A stretch of DNA of 64,000 nucleotides from an uncultured Clostridia bacterium (GTDB lineage Bacteria > Bacillota > Clostridia > Oscillospirales > Ruminococcaceae). Position 1 is the first letter of the stretch; every line of letters begins with the position of its first letter. The DNA lies in the NCBI GenBank assembly GCA_945829235.1, contig CALZUA010000004.1:124001-188000 (forward strand), given 5' to 3'. Shown piece by piece: positions 16,238 through 24,972 of the stretch. The notes beneath the pieces are model-generated. The model searched no databases and had not been told where the DNA came from. It saw nothing but the letters and a program-made list of their open reading frames with translations. A program made the translations under genes and the position numbers.

Positions 16238-17143
16238 ATGGAATTAAAAAAAATTATACCCCTTTACCTCAATTATTGTCTGGAGCAGAAAACTCTCAGT
16301 TCCAAAACAACCAAGGCTTACTGCACCGATTTAACTCAGTTTGCTGAATTTTCCGAGGGAACGTTCGACAAAAATGTCATAATCGACTACATCGCTCACC
16401 TGCACAAACAGTTCAAGCCCAAAACCGCGAAGCGCAAAATAGCCGCGCTGAAAGCATTCACGCATTATCTGATGACGCAGGAAATAATCGAAACAAATCC
16501 GTTCGACAAAATTGACACGTCGTTTCGTGAGCCGATGGTACTGCCGAAGGTTATCCCGATGAACATTATCGGAAAAATTCTTGCAAACGCTTACGAAAAT
16601 TTTCGGCAGTGCCACACGGATTTTGCCCGCAAAAACGCGATTAGAAATATTGCGGTACTGGAAGTTCTGTTCGCAACCGGAGCAAGGGTTTCCGAGATTT
16701 GCACGCTCACGCCGGACGCGGTGGACTTGACCAATCACACAGTTAAAATCTTCGGCAAAGGTTCGCGAGAACGCATAATTCAAATCGAAAATCACGATGT
16801 CTTGAACGCGCTGAACCGTTACTACGAAACGTTTCGCGAGGATATATCCGAATCGGGATATTTCTTTGTAAATAAACTTCACCATCGTCTTACGGAGCAA
16901 TCGGTTCGGTCAATGATAAACAACCAAGCAGCCGCAATCGGATACGAAAAACACATCACGCCGCACATGTTCCGGCACTCTTTCGCAACGCTGCTGCTCG
17001 AAGAAGACGTGGACATTCGGTACATACAAAAAATTCTCGGTCACAGCTCAATTTCCACAACTCAAATTTACACGCACGTTTCGATGGCAAAGCAGAAGCA
17101 AATTCTCTCGGACAAGCACCCGCGGAATAAAATCATAATCTGA
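16238..17143 (+). CDS. Tyrosine recombinase/integrase (XerC/D-like)
   Basis: The 301-aa product starts at ATG 16238 after AAAAGGAGAAACCGAT. An N-terminal SAM-like core-binding domain (residues 1-95) is followed by the catalytic domain with the full set: R150 (ATGARVSEICTL), K174 (GKGSRERIIQ), H243 and R246 (HMFRHSFATL), H269 (LGHSSISTTQ) and nucleophile Y278 (QIYTHV). It probably integrates and excises the element, although it lies in the middle of the transfer genes instead of at an edge. Its stop abuts the convergent small gene. No att sites were recognised. Confidence 0.88.
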   Translation: MELKKIIPLYLNYCLEQKTLSSKTTKAYCTDLTQFAEFSEGTFDKNVIIDYIAHLHKQFKPKTAKRKIAALKAFTHYLMTQEIIETNPFDKIDTSFREPMVLPKVIPMNIIGKILANAYENFRQCHTDFARKNAIRNIAVLEVLFATGARVSEICTLTPDAVDLTNHTVKIFGKGSRERIIQIENHDVLNALNRYYETFREDISESGYFFVNKLHHRLTEQSVRSMINNQAAAIGYEKHITPHMFRHSFATLLLEEDVDIRYIQKILGHSSISTTQIYTHVSMAKQKQILSDKHPRNKIII

Positions 17144-17611
17144 TTATTCGTTCTGAAACTTGACCGCGCTCTCAAAATTTATCACGCCGTTGATGTGCCG
17201 AACCTCGTCAACACACATCGCGTGCAGCTCGCACAGAGTGTCCTCGTCAACATCATTCGCCGCGGCAAGAGTGTGCGAGATTTTCCCGAGTTCAACAGCA
17301 ATTTTGAAAAGATTTCGGTTTATGCGTTGCTCCGAACCATTTATCACAGCTTCAACCGAAGAAGTAATTTGCGGCGATAAATAATTCACGTTGCCCTCGG
17401 ATTTCAGATAGCCGATATAGAAATTTATCGCTTTCTCGATGAACTCGCTCCGAGATGCGCAGTTATCCTCTTCAAAACGCAAATTCACCTCTTTCATTGT
17501 CGCGGGATATACCCACAAAGGGAACTTAATTTTGTTCGGAAACCCCTCGAAATTTCCCTTAACAATCGCGTTTTTTGAGGTTCGTGACTCCGAATTTTTC
17601 TGCTTTCCCAT
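17144..17611 (-). CDS. Accessory mobilisation-like protein (ribbon-helix-helix-like N-terminus)
   Basis: The 155-aa product starts at ATG 17611 after GGAGAGGGGTTGTAAA. The stretch FPLWVYPATMKEVNLRFEEDN then CASRSEFIEKAINFYIGYL resembles a ribbon-helix-helix DNA-binding unit. A helical C-terminal part follows. Proteins of this size beside relaxase regions often help the relaxase at the origin of transfer. The role here is inferred from context and from the structured non-coding DNA just upstream. Confidence 0.6.
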   Translation of the reverse strand: MGKQKNSESRTSKNAIVKGNFEGFPNKIKFPLWVYPATMKEVNLRFEEDNCASRSEFIEKAINFYIGYLKSEGNVNYLSPQITSSVEAVINGSEQRINRNLFKIAVELGKISHTLAAANDVDEDTLCELHAMCVDEVRHINGVINFESAVKFQNE

Positions 17612-17644
17612 TTTACAACCCCTCTCCAAATTTTCAATATTCGT

Positions 17645-17863
17645 GATTGCGGCGGGCTTTGCCCGTCCGATGTGAATGGGGCGACACCGTCCCTTTAACT
17701 TGCATAAAAATCATACCCCCGAACTACCCTCACGTCAATCACAGAGCCGTTTCGCAAACTATGCGAAAACTGCCCAAATCGGCGCGAGAACTGCTCGGAG
17801 GTGTGTTTACTCTACCTTTGCTGCAAAGTCGCACAAGGCTCGCGACAACCGTCTTAAAATCGG
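17645..17863. other. Non-coding region with inverted repeats, candidate oriT
   Basis: No convincing gene lies in this roughly 220-bp gap. It contains CGGGCTTTGCCCG (about 17653-17665), GGGGCGACACCGTCCC (about 17679-17694) and a 7-bp arm hairpin TTTCGCA/TGCGAAA (17750-17768), with a C-run TCATACCCCCG between them. Its position beside a small DNA-binding protein of the mobile element makes it a candidate origin of transfer. No nick site could be assigned. Confidence 0.3.
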
Positions 17864-18091
17864 TCACGGATGATTGCTTGACTTCGTGAAAACGCTTTTC
17901 GGTTTTGCCACATTCTGCCGCTTTGCCGTCATTTCAATAAAATCGCGCACATTCTGCGGCACAACTTTGCCGTAAAGCTGCTCGGCAAACCTTGTAATCT
18001 CATCGTCAAGCGAAGAATTTTTCTGCGCAAGATACATTTTCAGCGCGAGAATTTTCTCATTGTCAAGCGAGATATTCACCGTATTTTTCAT
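17864..18091 (-). CDS. Small conserved element protein (DUF6103-like)
   Basis: The 75-aa product starts at ATG 18091 (MKNTVNISLDNEKILALKMY) after GAGGGGTGAAGCT. It has a beta strand then two helices, with the typical segment YGKVVPQNVRDFIEMTAK and a basic tail. I associate this layout with DUF6103 proteins of Clostridia elements, from memory. The strand-helix-helix start also recalls ribbon-helix-helix regulators. It is the distal gene of the accessory string beginning at the ArdA-like gene. Confidence 0.6.
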   Translation of the reverse strand: MKNTVNISLDNEKILALKMYLAQKNSSLDDEITRFAEQLYGKVVPQNVRDFIEMTAKRQNVAKPKSVFTKSSNHP

Positions 18092-18102
18092 AGCTTCACC
18101 CC

Positions 18103-18486
18103 TCAAAGCCCAATGAGCGTAATGCCCACATCCTGCTCAACCTCGTTCTGCGAAATTCTCTCGGGAACGGCGAATTTCTGCACATATTTCTCACAAAGTT
18201 CGTCCGAAAGCGAACAAAAATCCATGCCGTCCTCGGTCATTTTTTCGCCGCAAATGAAAAACGGACCGGCAACAATCCTGTCGCCAAAACGCCTGTTACC
18301 TTCCATTCCTATAAGCTTTGCCTCCTCGTTTCCAACCATCACGGCGCGCGGTTCATCGAGGTAATAAATCGGCTCTATAAGCCCGCCGACAGCCTCTTTC
18401 ATACCCTTGAGGGAGTGCTCAATTTCCGTGATGTAGGCGGGTTTGTTCGGTTCAACCATCACAACTTTCATCATTTCAGACGCCAT
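18103..18486 (-). CDS. DUF3846 domain protein
   Basis: The 127-aa product starts at ATG 18486 after AAAGGAG. The sequence KVVMVEPNKPAYITEIEHSL, then AVGGLIEPIYYLDEPRAVMV and EEAKLIGMEGNRRF, is the DUF3846 pattern. These small proteins are widespread in phages and conjugative elements. Their function is unknown. It is followed 11 bp later by the small DUF6103-like gene. Confidence 0.8.
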   Translation of the reverse strand: MASEMMKVVMVEPNKPAYITEIEHSLKGMKEAVGGLIEPIYYLDEPRAVMVGNEEAKLIGMEGNRRFGDRIVAGPFFICGEKMTEDGMDFCSLSDELCEKYVQKFAVPERISQNEVEQDVGITLIGL

Positions 18487-18497
18487 AAAAACTCCTT

Positions 18498-19142
18498 TCA
18501 AAACAGCGTAAGCTGTACAAAATCTTCCCGAATTTCCGGCGTTTGTTCTGTGTCAAATTGCTCACTTTCAACACATTCGTCCTCACAAAATTCCTCGTCA
18601 TCATCAGCCGAAACCGTCTCCATTTTTTTGAGATTTTCCGGCGAACGCAGCTTCTGCGCCGCACTATGAAAGCTGTCAAGATAACTTTGTGGATTTTCGT
18701 ACCGCCGCATTGTCAGCAAATCGTCCTCGGAAATGGCTCGGCGCAGGTTCTCGGCATAGCCGAGAATTGCCGGAATACAGAGCTGTTTCTGCTGTTTTTC
18801 GGTCAGATTTGCCGACTGCTCGCGGACAAATTTCAGGTTTTCGTCCTCGTCAATTTTCTGCATTGACCGAGCCGCGTTCTGCCGAATTTCGTCTGCACGA
18901 GCCATATAATCGTTGTCCACAAGCGGCGGAGTTTCCCTATAAAACGCCTCCGGAAGCAGGAATAATGTGGTTTCCTCGGACAGCTTTTGCTTGTAAAAAA
19001 TAATGTGATTCCGCACCAAATTCATGTTCACGCCGTCCGCCCAGAACGGGTCGGAACAGCCGTTTTCGCGAATGAAATCCCACCGCGCGAAGCTTTTCTC
19101 CAGCGCTGCGGCATAGTCAAAATTCTTGCCGGACTTGCTCAT
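18498..19142 (-). CDS. Conserved conjugative-element hypothetical protein
   Basis: The 214-aa product starts at ATG 19142, overlapping the upstream stop as ATGA, so translation is coupled. It begins MSKSGKNFDYAAALEKSFAR and has FWADGVNMNLVRNHIIFYK, then a helical middle with LTEKQQKQLCIPAILGYAENL, and a very acidic C-terminal tail ending VQLTLF. I recognise the layout from Clostridia elements but know no function. No catalytic motif is visible. Confidence 0.6.
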   Translation of the reverse strand: MSKSGKNFDYAAALEKSFARWDFIRENGCSDPFWADGVNMNLVRNHIIFYKQKLSEETTLFLLPEAFYRETPPLVDNDYMARADEIRQNAARSMQKIDEDENLKFVREQSANLTEKQQKQLCIPAILGYAENLRRAISEDDLLTMRRYENPQSYLDSFHSAAQKLRSPENLKKMETVSADDDEEFCEDECVESEQFDTEQTPEIREDFVQLTLF

Positions 19143-19582
19143 AAGGACATCACTTGCGCCTCGGATTCGCGCTGTTCCTGCGCGAGAAGCAGCTCGCGCT
19201 TGTCGTAGCAATAGCAGTAACAGTCGTAATTCCCGCGTTCAGGACGACAACGAAGGAGAAAAAGATGGCTGTCGGTTTCCACGGAAAAGCCGCAGTTTTC
19301 GTCCAAGTTCAAGCTCTGATGAGCGTCACAAAACCGCTGCATTTCACGCCTGTTTTTGAGCAATCCGTCCCTCCGTAGCTCGTTCACGACCTCGTTAAAT
19401 TCGGCTTTGAAAGCGCTGTCGTTCAAGTCCTCACGGCTGCCAAACCACGAAGAATAGAACTCGTTTCCGCTGCCGAAATCCATTCGCAGATGTCCCACGC
19501 AAGCGTTTCGCAGAGCGGGTTCGCAGTCGCTGTAAAACATAGATTTCTGCTCCGTGTCGGCGCATTTTATTTTGTATTTCAC
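19139..19582 (-). CDS. Conserved conjugative-element hypothetical protein
   Basis: The 147-aa product starts at ATG 19582, overlapping the ArdA-like gene stop by 4 bp. It begins MKYKIKCADTEQKSMFYSD and contains HLRMDFGSGNEFYSSWFGSR, a segment I associate with small proteins of Clostridia mobile elements. A cysteine/tyrosine-rich stretch (NYDCYCYCYDKREL) lies near the C-terminus. It could bind a metal but no standard motif is complete. Function is unknown. Confidence 0.6.
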   Translation of the reverse strand: MKYKIKCADTEQKSMFYSDCEPALRNACVGHLRMDFGSGNEFYSSWFGSREDLNDSAFKAEFNEVVNELRRDGLLKNRREMQRFCDAHQSLNLDENCGFSVETDSHLFLLRCRPERGNYDCYCYCYDKRELLLAQEQRESEAQVMSL

Positions 19583-20739
19583 GAAATTCCTCCCATCGTA
19601 AAATCAGATTTTTGTTCTTGTTCGGAGGATTTTATCGGGGAATACAAGTGTCCGTCAATTCCCGAAATAACCCCGTAATCCGTGAATTTACAGCCGTTTG
19701 CGGCGAGCAAATTTCTCGTAAATTCTACGCTGCCTATACCGGATAAAACCTCCTTGTCAAAGTCTTTGGGCAGCATTTTCAAGAGATATTTTTCGCCGTA
19801 TTCGCTGAAATCGTTTATACAATTATCGAACTCGTAACGGTCAAGATTCCGCATAACATTGAGGATTTCGCGCACATCACTGCAAGTTGAATTTTGAAGA
19901 ATCGCCTTGCATTTTGCGGCGTTTTCGCGGGACAGCTCGGAGAATTCTTTTGCAAATAAATTCAGCGAACAGATTTCTGCGCTGTCCAATATGCGCTTGT
20001 CTATCTGCGGAATTGACGACTGAAAATCCGCGCAAATGCAGTCCTCAAGGTGCTTTTCGCCAAGTATTTCGGGTATTTCAGCAATCGTTTTTTCACTTGC
20101 GGGGAGCGTTAAAACTTCGGTTTTTCCCGATGAATTTCCCGCGATTTCAAGCCGAAAAATCCAATCTTCCATTTGCTCCGGAAGTTCTTCATCATACACC
20201 AAAACAGGCTCGAAGCAGTCTGCAACGATATAGTAACCGTCAATGAAAACGCCGTTCTCGCGCTCCGCCATCACGCGCCCAACCTTTTCGGGGTCAAGCA
20301 AATCATACACTTCATCGGGCACCTCGCGCAGCTCCTCAAGAAGCTCGTTGTCCAACACGATTTCACCGTATTCGTAAAAATTTTTGCACGGGTAAACGGG
20401 CACGGTTTCAAGATTAAAAGTGCGGTTTATCGCCTCGTTAACCGTGTCAAACGGCTTTCGTAAAAGCGCTCTGTAAGCGAGAATTTGCGTATTGTCCTCG
20501 GAAATTTCCTCGATTCTTTTTGCAAGAAAATTCAGCTCGTCAAGAGTGGGTTCTTCCTCAAATTCGTATGCTTCAAGCTCCGGAATTTCATCGCAGCTCG
20601 CTATTCTCAGGAACGTTTCTCCACGGATTTTCGCTCTGTCCATCGCGTCGATAACCGCATTTTTGTTTGCCGGAAGCGTAACATAAGCGACCTTGTCGTT
20701 CCCGATTCCAAGCTCGTCTATCGATATTTCAAATGCCAA
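19579..20739 (-). CDS. ArdA-like antirestriction protein
   Basis: The 386-aa product starts at TTG 20739 after AAAGGAAGATGAATT. It is strongly acidic throughout, with repeated units such as VIDAMDRAKIRGETFLRI, and ends with YGVISGIDGHLYSP. Acidic, DNA-mimicking proteins with this ending are annotated as ArdA-type antirestriction factors in Clostridia elements. They would protect incoming element DNA from type I restriction. It is longer than classical ArdA (about 165 aa), suggesting duplicated or added domains. The assignment rests on overall resemblance only. Confidence 0.55.
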   Translation of the reverse strand: MAFEISIDELGIGNDKVAYVTLPANKNAVIDAMDRAKIRGETFLRIASCDEIPELEAYEFEEEPTLDELNFLAKRIEEISEDNTQILAYRALLRKPFDTVNEAINRTFNLETVPVYPCKNFYEYGEIVLDNELLEELREVPDEVYDLLDPEKVGRVMAERENGVFIDGYYIVADCFEPVLVYDEELPEQMEDWIFRLEIAGNSSGKTEVLTLPASEKTIAEIPEILGEKHLEDCICADFQSSIPQIDKRILDSAEICSLNLFAKEFSELSRENAAKCKAILQNSTCSDVREILNVMRNLDRYEFDNCINDFSEYGEKYLLKMLPKDFDKEVLSGIGSVEFTRNLLAANGCKFTDYGVISGIDGHLYSPIKSSEQEQKSDFTMGGIS

Positions 20740-20742
20740 AAT

Positions 20743-21282
20743 TCATCTTCCTTTCTCGTTCAAATATTCGTAAACCTTCGCTATTCCACAGGATAAATAA
20801 GCCGTTATTTCGTATTGTGGAAACCTCTCCGAAACGTTTTGCAGAGCCGTTTCAAGCTGTTCAACAGTCAACTCCTCAAAGCACCCGCAGAACGTTTCGT
20901 AATCGAAATCTTCATCGAGTTCACCACCAAAATTCAGACAATAAAATGCAGCCCTGACCAGATTTCCGTCAAGGCTGCATTCCTCATCTTTTTCTTTTTC
21001 GTCAATATTTTTGTCCAGCTCGCCGAGCCAATCCCGCATATTTTCGACAGCACAGCGCTGTTCAACGGTGAAATTATCCGGGATTTTCGCGCCCGAAAAA
21101 CTGCAATCAAGCAGGTTGTTGTTCGCCGTTTCCATTGACGAAACAATCGAGCCTATCATCAAAATTTGAAGGATTGTCGGGATAAAAATTGCCACTATTA
21201 TTACCGCCGAAATCGTTCGGTTGCGCTTGTCGGTCGCAGCCGTTGCTAAAATTTTTATTATTGCAGGAGATACAGCCATCAT
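20743..21282 (-). CDS. Short membrane protein downstream of VirB4 (hydrolase N-terminus only)
   Basis: The 179-aa product starts at ATG 21282, overlapping the virB4 stop (ATGA). It begins MMAVSPAIIKILATAATDKR, then one transmembrane helix (about 25-48), then an acidic soluble part. The N-terminus matches what precedes the lysozyme/NlpC-P60 domains of bifunctional cell-wall hydrolases placed after virB4 in Tn1549-like elements. Here the catalytic domains are absent and the frame ends normally. It may be a truncated derivative or an independent channel component. Confidence 0.6.
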   Translation of the reverse strand: MMAVSPAIIKILATAATDKRNRTISAVIIVAIFIPTILQILMIGSIVSSMETANNNLLDCSFSGAKIPDNFTVEQRCAVENMRDWLGELDKNIDEKEKDEECSLDGNLVRAAFYCLNFGGELDEDFDYETFCGCFEELTVEQLETALQNVSERFPQYEITAYLSCGIAKVYEYLNEKGR

Positions 21283-23102
21283 CGCCCTCCCGCCGTGCCA
21301 AACAGCGCCGCCTTGTGTTCCGGGGCAATCACGCACAGGCAATACCTTTCGTTTCCGCACTTGTAAAGGCAAGTTCCGCGCCGGGAGCAGCGTATCAGGT
21401 CGTATTCCGACTCCTCCACCTGAAGCGCGTCCATATAAAACCGTGCCTCGATAGTACCCGGCGAGAACAGGAATTGATGCGTTGGAATTGAGAAAAGCGG
21501 CTTTGTCAATTCGCGGACATTTTCCACAAGAAAATCCTCAATATTCTGGCTTGCGAGTATCACGGCGGACTCCTTTTTGCGAACGCGTTTCATAAAGTTT
21601 CGAATATATTCCACGGCAGTCAGATTTGTCAGAAACAAATAGAATTCGTCAATGCTCGCGACGGTGTTTCCCTTTGTGAGAAGCTGTTCGGACATATATG
21701 CGAGGACGTTGAACAGCAGCGCATTTCGGATATTTTTGCTTGCCTGAAGCAGTCCTTTCACACCGAAAGTTATAAATCTGCTGTCGGTTATATTTGTATA
21801 ACCATTGAAAAATTTGCTCTCCGCACCAACACAAATCGAGTGCAGTCCAAGACAGATATTTTGCAGATTTTCGGCTGTATAAAGCCCTTTTTCTTTCGGA
21901 TTGAACGACTTGTATTCCGCCTCAATCAGCTCGTAAAAATCCGAGAGAATGGGAAAATCTGTCGGCTTCATTGCGTTCCACTCCGTGTTGTCGGATATCC
22001 CGAATTTCTTGTAGAGCTTTATCAAAAGCAGCTCGATTGTATCAATTTCGCGGTCGGAAAAATCCTTGTAGCTGCGGAAAAAATCGCGCAGGAAACTGAT
22101 GTGCTGGGACAGCTTCGTCTTGCATTTAAAGGCTTGCGGAGCGTCTTCATCAATGCTTGTCCCATCGTCCCAAGATTTCGGTTCAAGCACATTTATGATG
22201 TATTCGCCGGACATTAAATCAATAAAACAGCCGCCCAAATTCCGCGTCAAATCAGCGTATTCGGTCTCGGGGTCAAGGCAAATTATGCTCTTTCCACTCT
22301 CGCGCAGATTGGTTAAAATCAGCTTGAGAAGGTAGGATTTGCCCTGTCCGGAATTGCCCAGAATAAGCGCGTTTGCGTTGGTTTTGTCATCGGAACGCTT
22401 GTCGAAATCCACGATAATATTGCTCCCGAATTTATCGCGCCCGAGATAAAAACCGTTCTCATCGGTCTTTCCGGAGAATGAAAACGGGTATAAATTTGCG
22501 ACCGATGACGCGGGGAGAACGCGCTCAAACTGCTCCTTGAACATATTCCGTCCGCTTGGCATAACGCTCATAAAGCCGTGCTGCTGGCGGAGAATAAGCC
22601 TGTCCACGTTCAGCTTTGAGCGCACCAATTCGGTCTGCACCTCGGTTTGCAGAATTCGCAGATTGTCAAGATTATCCGAAATCATTTCGATGAAAACAGC
22701 CGTGTGAAGCAGCGGTTCGCGGTTGCGGTGCATATCCGCAGCAAGCTGCGCCACGTCCTGAAGGTTGCTTTCGGCGGCAACGGTTTGCTGCAAATTGTTG
22801 GTGGAAATGCGCTGCATACGGTTTTTGTTGGCGGCATTTGCGATGATGCGTTTTTCCTCGGCAGCGGTCACAGGTCGCGTGTAAATACGCAGCGTCACGC
22901 CGTCTTTTTCGCCGAGATAACGCAGAATTGCCTGCTCCGAGGTGCTTGTCGGGTACTCGCGCAGCGCCCAGACGCAGCGAAAAGTGTTCCCACAAATGAA
23001 GTAATCCGTGTAGAATTTTATCACGGACGGCGCAATCATATCGAGGAAATTTTTCTGCGGTTTGGTCGAAAAATCCCTCTCGTTTAATCTGTTTTTCTTC
23101 AA
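21279..23102 (-). CDS. virB4: VirB4/TrsE-type conjugation ATPase
   Basis: The 607-aa product starts at TTG 23102, overlapping the previous stop (TTGA), after GGAGGATTAAG. Walker A is LILGNSGQGKSYLLKL near residue 250 and Walker B is VASIDEFYLFL near 480. Further conserved VirB4 segments include ICLDPETEYADL and VILASQNIEDFL. It powers assembly and transport in the secretion channel at the inner face of the membrane. It lies within a tightly overlapping operon. Confidence 0.92.
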   Translation of the reverse strand: MKKNRLNERDFSTKPQKNFLDMIAPSVIKFYTDYFICGNTFRCVWALREYPTSTSEQAILRYLGEKDGVTLRIYTRPVTAAEEKRIIANAANKNRMQRISTNNLQQTVAAESNLQDVAQLAADMHRNREPLLHTAVFIEMISDNLDNLRILQTEVQTELVRSKLNVDRLILRQQHGFMSVMPSGRNMFKEQFERVLPASSVANLYPFSFSGKTDENGFYLGRDKFGSNIIVDFDKRSDDKTNANALILGNSGQGKSYLLKLILTNLRESGKSIICLDPETEYADLTRNLGGCFIDLMSGEYIINVLEPKSWDDGTSIDEDAPQAFKCKTKLSQHISFLRDFFRSYKDFSDREIDTIELLLIKLYKKFGISDNTEWNAMKPTDFPILSDFYELIEAEYKSFNPKEKGLYTAENLQNICLGLHSICVGAESKFFNGYTNITDSRFITFGVKGLLQASKNIRNALLFNVLAYMSEQLLTKGNTVASIDEFYLFLTNLTAVEYIRNFMKRVRKKESAVILASQNIEDFLVENVRELTKPLFSIPTHQFLFSPGTIEARFYMDALQVEESEYDLIRCSRRGTCLYKCGNERYCLCVIAPEHKAALFGTAGGR

Positions 23103-24136
23103 CTTAATCCTCCAATCATCTGCTTTATATCCGGTTCGGGAAACATTTCGCTTTCGGGCAACAGAAAGAAGTTTTCGCTGTTCCAGAACGAGATGTAAAC
23201 GACGTCATCTCCGAGCCGGATTTCGCGCTGTTCAAAGCTCTCGCCCCAGCCGTCGGAAAGCTGTCCTGTGAGCTCTTCGGCAAGGTCAATCAAATCCGCC
23301 TTATCCGGCTCCCCGTAAGACTTCACGGCAATCACGCCGTACAGATTTCCGTCACGATTTTCAACCTGCGGAAAGGCAGAAAACACCTTGCTGTACAGAT
23401 GATTGTTGTCGGTAAATGCAATCAATCCGCGAGTTTGCATATCCTCATCTCTCGAAATATCCGCGTGAATTTTTGCGTTTATTTTGGCAGCATAATCGGC
23501 GTATTTTTCGGGATTTTCCTCGCATAAATCCGCAGAATAATTCTCGGGTTCGGAAACAATTTTCAGCGGACAGTACAGCTTGGTTTCGGTAAGCTCGCCC
23601 TTAACGGCGACAATCTCGTCGTTTTTTCTTTCAAGAAAACCAATTCTCGGGTGCTTTCGTATTTCCTGACAAACCCACTCGTTAAGCAGTTCCAGCGTAT
23701 GTTTGTCGCCCAGAAATTCGTTTGTGTGAACGCAAAAATCTAACTTGTCACCGCTGTCTGAAACGCAGTCTGCGACCCAATTTTTCAAGCATTTTTCGAG
23801 TTCCGATAAAGCAGACGTCTGTTCGTGCGCGGCGATAATTCCACTTGCGTTTGGGATAAACTGCGAATATCTCGCGTAATCCGCGCCCTCGGATTTAATC
23901 AGCAAACCGTCGCCGCTTTCCTTTCCGACAGCAAGAATACAGTGGCTGAGATTGCCCTCAACGCCCATCAGCTCGCGGTATTTCCGGATAAAATATCTCT
24001 CCCGAAGCGGGTGCTCGACAAGGTTTTTGAACTCAGTTTCGTTCAGCTTAATCACCTTATCCACCACGCATTTTTCGGGCGAATAACAGTCTGCTTTTCG
24101 GTTCAAAACAGCGTTAATTATAAGCTTTTCAGACAT
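23099..24136 (-). CDS. Conserved element protein of unknown function
   Basis: The 345-aa product starts at ATG 24136 after AAAGGTGGATTTTGA and overlaps the flanking genes by 4-8 bp, so it belongs to the secretion operon. It is soluble and acidic. A recognisable patch is LTGQLSDGWGESFEQREI, which recurs in proteins of Clostridia conjugative elements and in antirestriction-associated domains. Its fixed place directly upstream of virB4 suggests a role in transfer regulation or protection. No enzyme motif is seen. Confidence 0.55.
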   Translation of the reverse strand: MSEKLIINAVLNRKADCYSPEKCVVDKVIKLNETEFKNLVEHPLRERYFIRKYRELMGVEGNLSHCILAVGKESGDGLLIKSEGADYARYSQFIPNASGIIAAHEQTSALSELEKCLKNWVADCVSDSGDKLDFCVHTNEFLGDKHTLELLNEWVCQEIRKHPRIGFLERKNDEIVAVKGELTETKLYCPLKIVSEPENYSADLCEENPEKYADYAAKINAKIHADISRDEDMQTRGLIAFTDNNHLYSKVFSAFPQVENRDGNLYGVIAVKSYGEPDKADLIDLAEELTGQLSDGWGESFEQREIRLGDDVVYISFWNSENFFLLPESEMFPEPDIKQMIGGLS

Positions 24137-24704
24137 TCAAAATCCACCTTTCTCCGTCTGCGTTATCAAATTTTTCCGTTGTGACATTCTGCTCAAAATA
24201 TACGGCGAGAAGCGTTTTTATATCCTCGCCGTCATATCGTCTTGCGGAAAAACCATTTTCGCTCAAGGTCTTTTCAATCCTGTTCAGATACGAAAATATT
24301 TCTTTATCTTTAAGCCCGCGAAGCCGCACTATAAGCAGGAATTCGCGCGCTGTTGCCGTCAAAGCCTGAATGTGGTCAAGGTGCTTTTCGTCCTGTTCAA
24401 GCAGTTTCCGGACAGCCAGATTTTCCTCATTTTTCGCGAGGTTTTTCAAGTGATTTTTGTTGCCGTCAAAGCTCTCGCGGCTGTTCACGCAGAGTATCTC
24501 AATCTCCGTTAAGCCTTTCAGAACGTTCATCAGCGAGTAGATTTTTGCCGACAAACCCGCCTCGGACATCACCGAAATATTGCTTGGCTTGACGCTGAAA
24601 AAGACCGCCTCATTTGAAGCGGTCTTGAGCGAATATTCGGTTATGCAATCTATTCCGAGGAGCTGGCGGGTGCTCTGGTTATTTTGCTGATTCTTTTTCT
24701 TCAA
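24129..24704 (-). CDS. VirB4-N-terminal-like/Orf16-type transfer protein
   Basis: The 191-aa product is best started at TTG 24704, 5 nt after GGAGG and overlapping the PrgI stop (TTGA); a more upstream ATG has no ribosome site. It starts KKKNQQNNQSTRQLLGIDCI and has FFSVKPSNISVMSEAGLSAK, similar to the N-terminal domain that precedes the ATPase in full-length VirB4 proteins. It appears to be that domain encoded separately, split from the ATPase gene by one other gene. The assignment is by layout and short similarity. Confidence 0.55.
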   Translation of the reverse strand: MKKKNQQNNQSTRQLLGIDCITEYSLKTASNEAVFFSVKPSNISVMSEAGLSAKIYSLMNVLKGLTEIEILCVNSRESFDGNKNHLKNLAKNEENLAVRKLLEQDEKHLDHIQALTATAREFLLIVRLRGLKDKEIFSYLNRIEKTLSENGFSARRYDGEDIKTLLAVYFEQNVTTEKFDNADGERWILNV

Positions 24705-24961
24705 TTTAACCTCCATCTAAATTCCTGCTGTTCCACAAAGAAATATCTCACGGCATATCTGAGGAAATCCAAAATGCTGGTGTCCTCGAAACGGATAGCG
24801 AGAAACGCATACGCAAGCGTAATAACAATCGGGATTGTAAGCCCAATCTGCGACAGCGCAAGCACCGAAATCAGCGCGCCTACGCCGATTACCGCGAGGT
24901 CTTTCAATCGCCACAAAAATAGCGTCGGCGCGGCTTTAAGGTTTTCCGGATAAATATACAT
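24701..24961 (-). CDS. PrgI-family membrane protein (VirB3-like)
   Basis: The 86-aa product starts at ATG 24961 (MYIYPENLKAAPTLFLWRLK) after AAAGGAG. Two adjacent transmembrane helices (about 20-60) are followed by the short cytoplasmic end ILDFLRYAVRYFFVEQQEF typical of PrgI/TcpE-like proteins. By analogy with VirB3 it helps anchor VirB4 at the membrane. It overlaps the following gene. Confidence 0.82.
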   Translation of the reverse strand: MYIYPENLKAAPTLFLWRLKDLAVIGVGALISVLALSQIGLTIPIVITLAYAFLAIRFEDTSILDFLRYAVRYFFVEQQEFRWRLN

Positions 24962-24972
24962 AATTTCTCCTT

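Noticed and set aside
17645-17889. Plus-strand frames of 65-80 codons in the gap after the accessory mobilisation gene
   Set aside because: No ribosome sites, skewed composition, and the segment is full of inverted repeats.
22647-23087. Plus-strand frame of 146 codons inside virB4
   Set aside because: It is the antisense of conserved VirB4 sequence, with no ribosome site or promoter.
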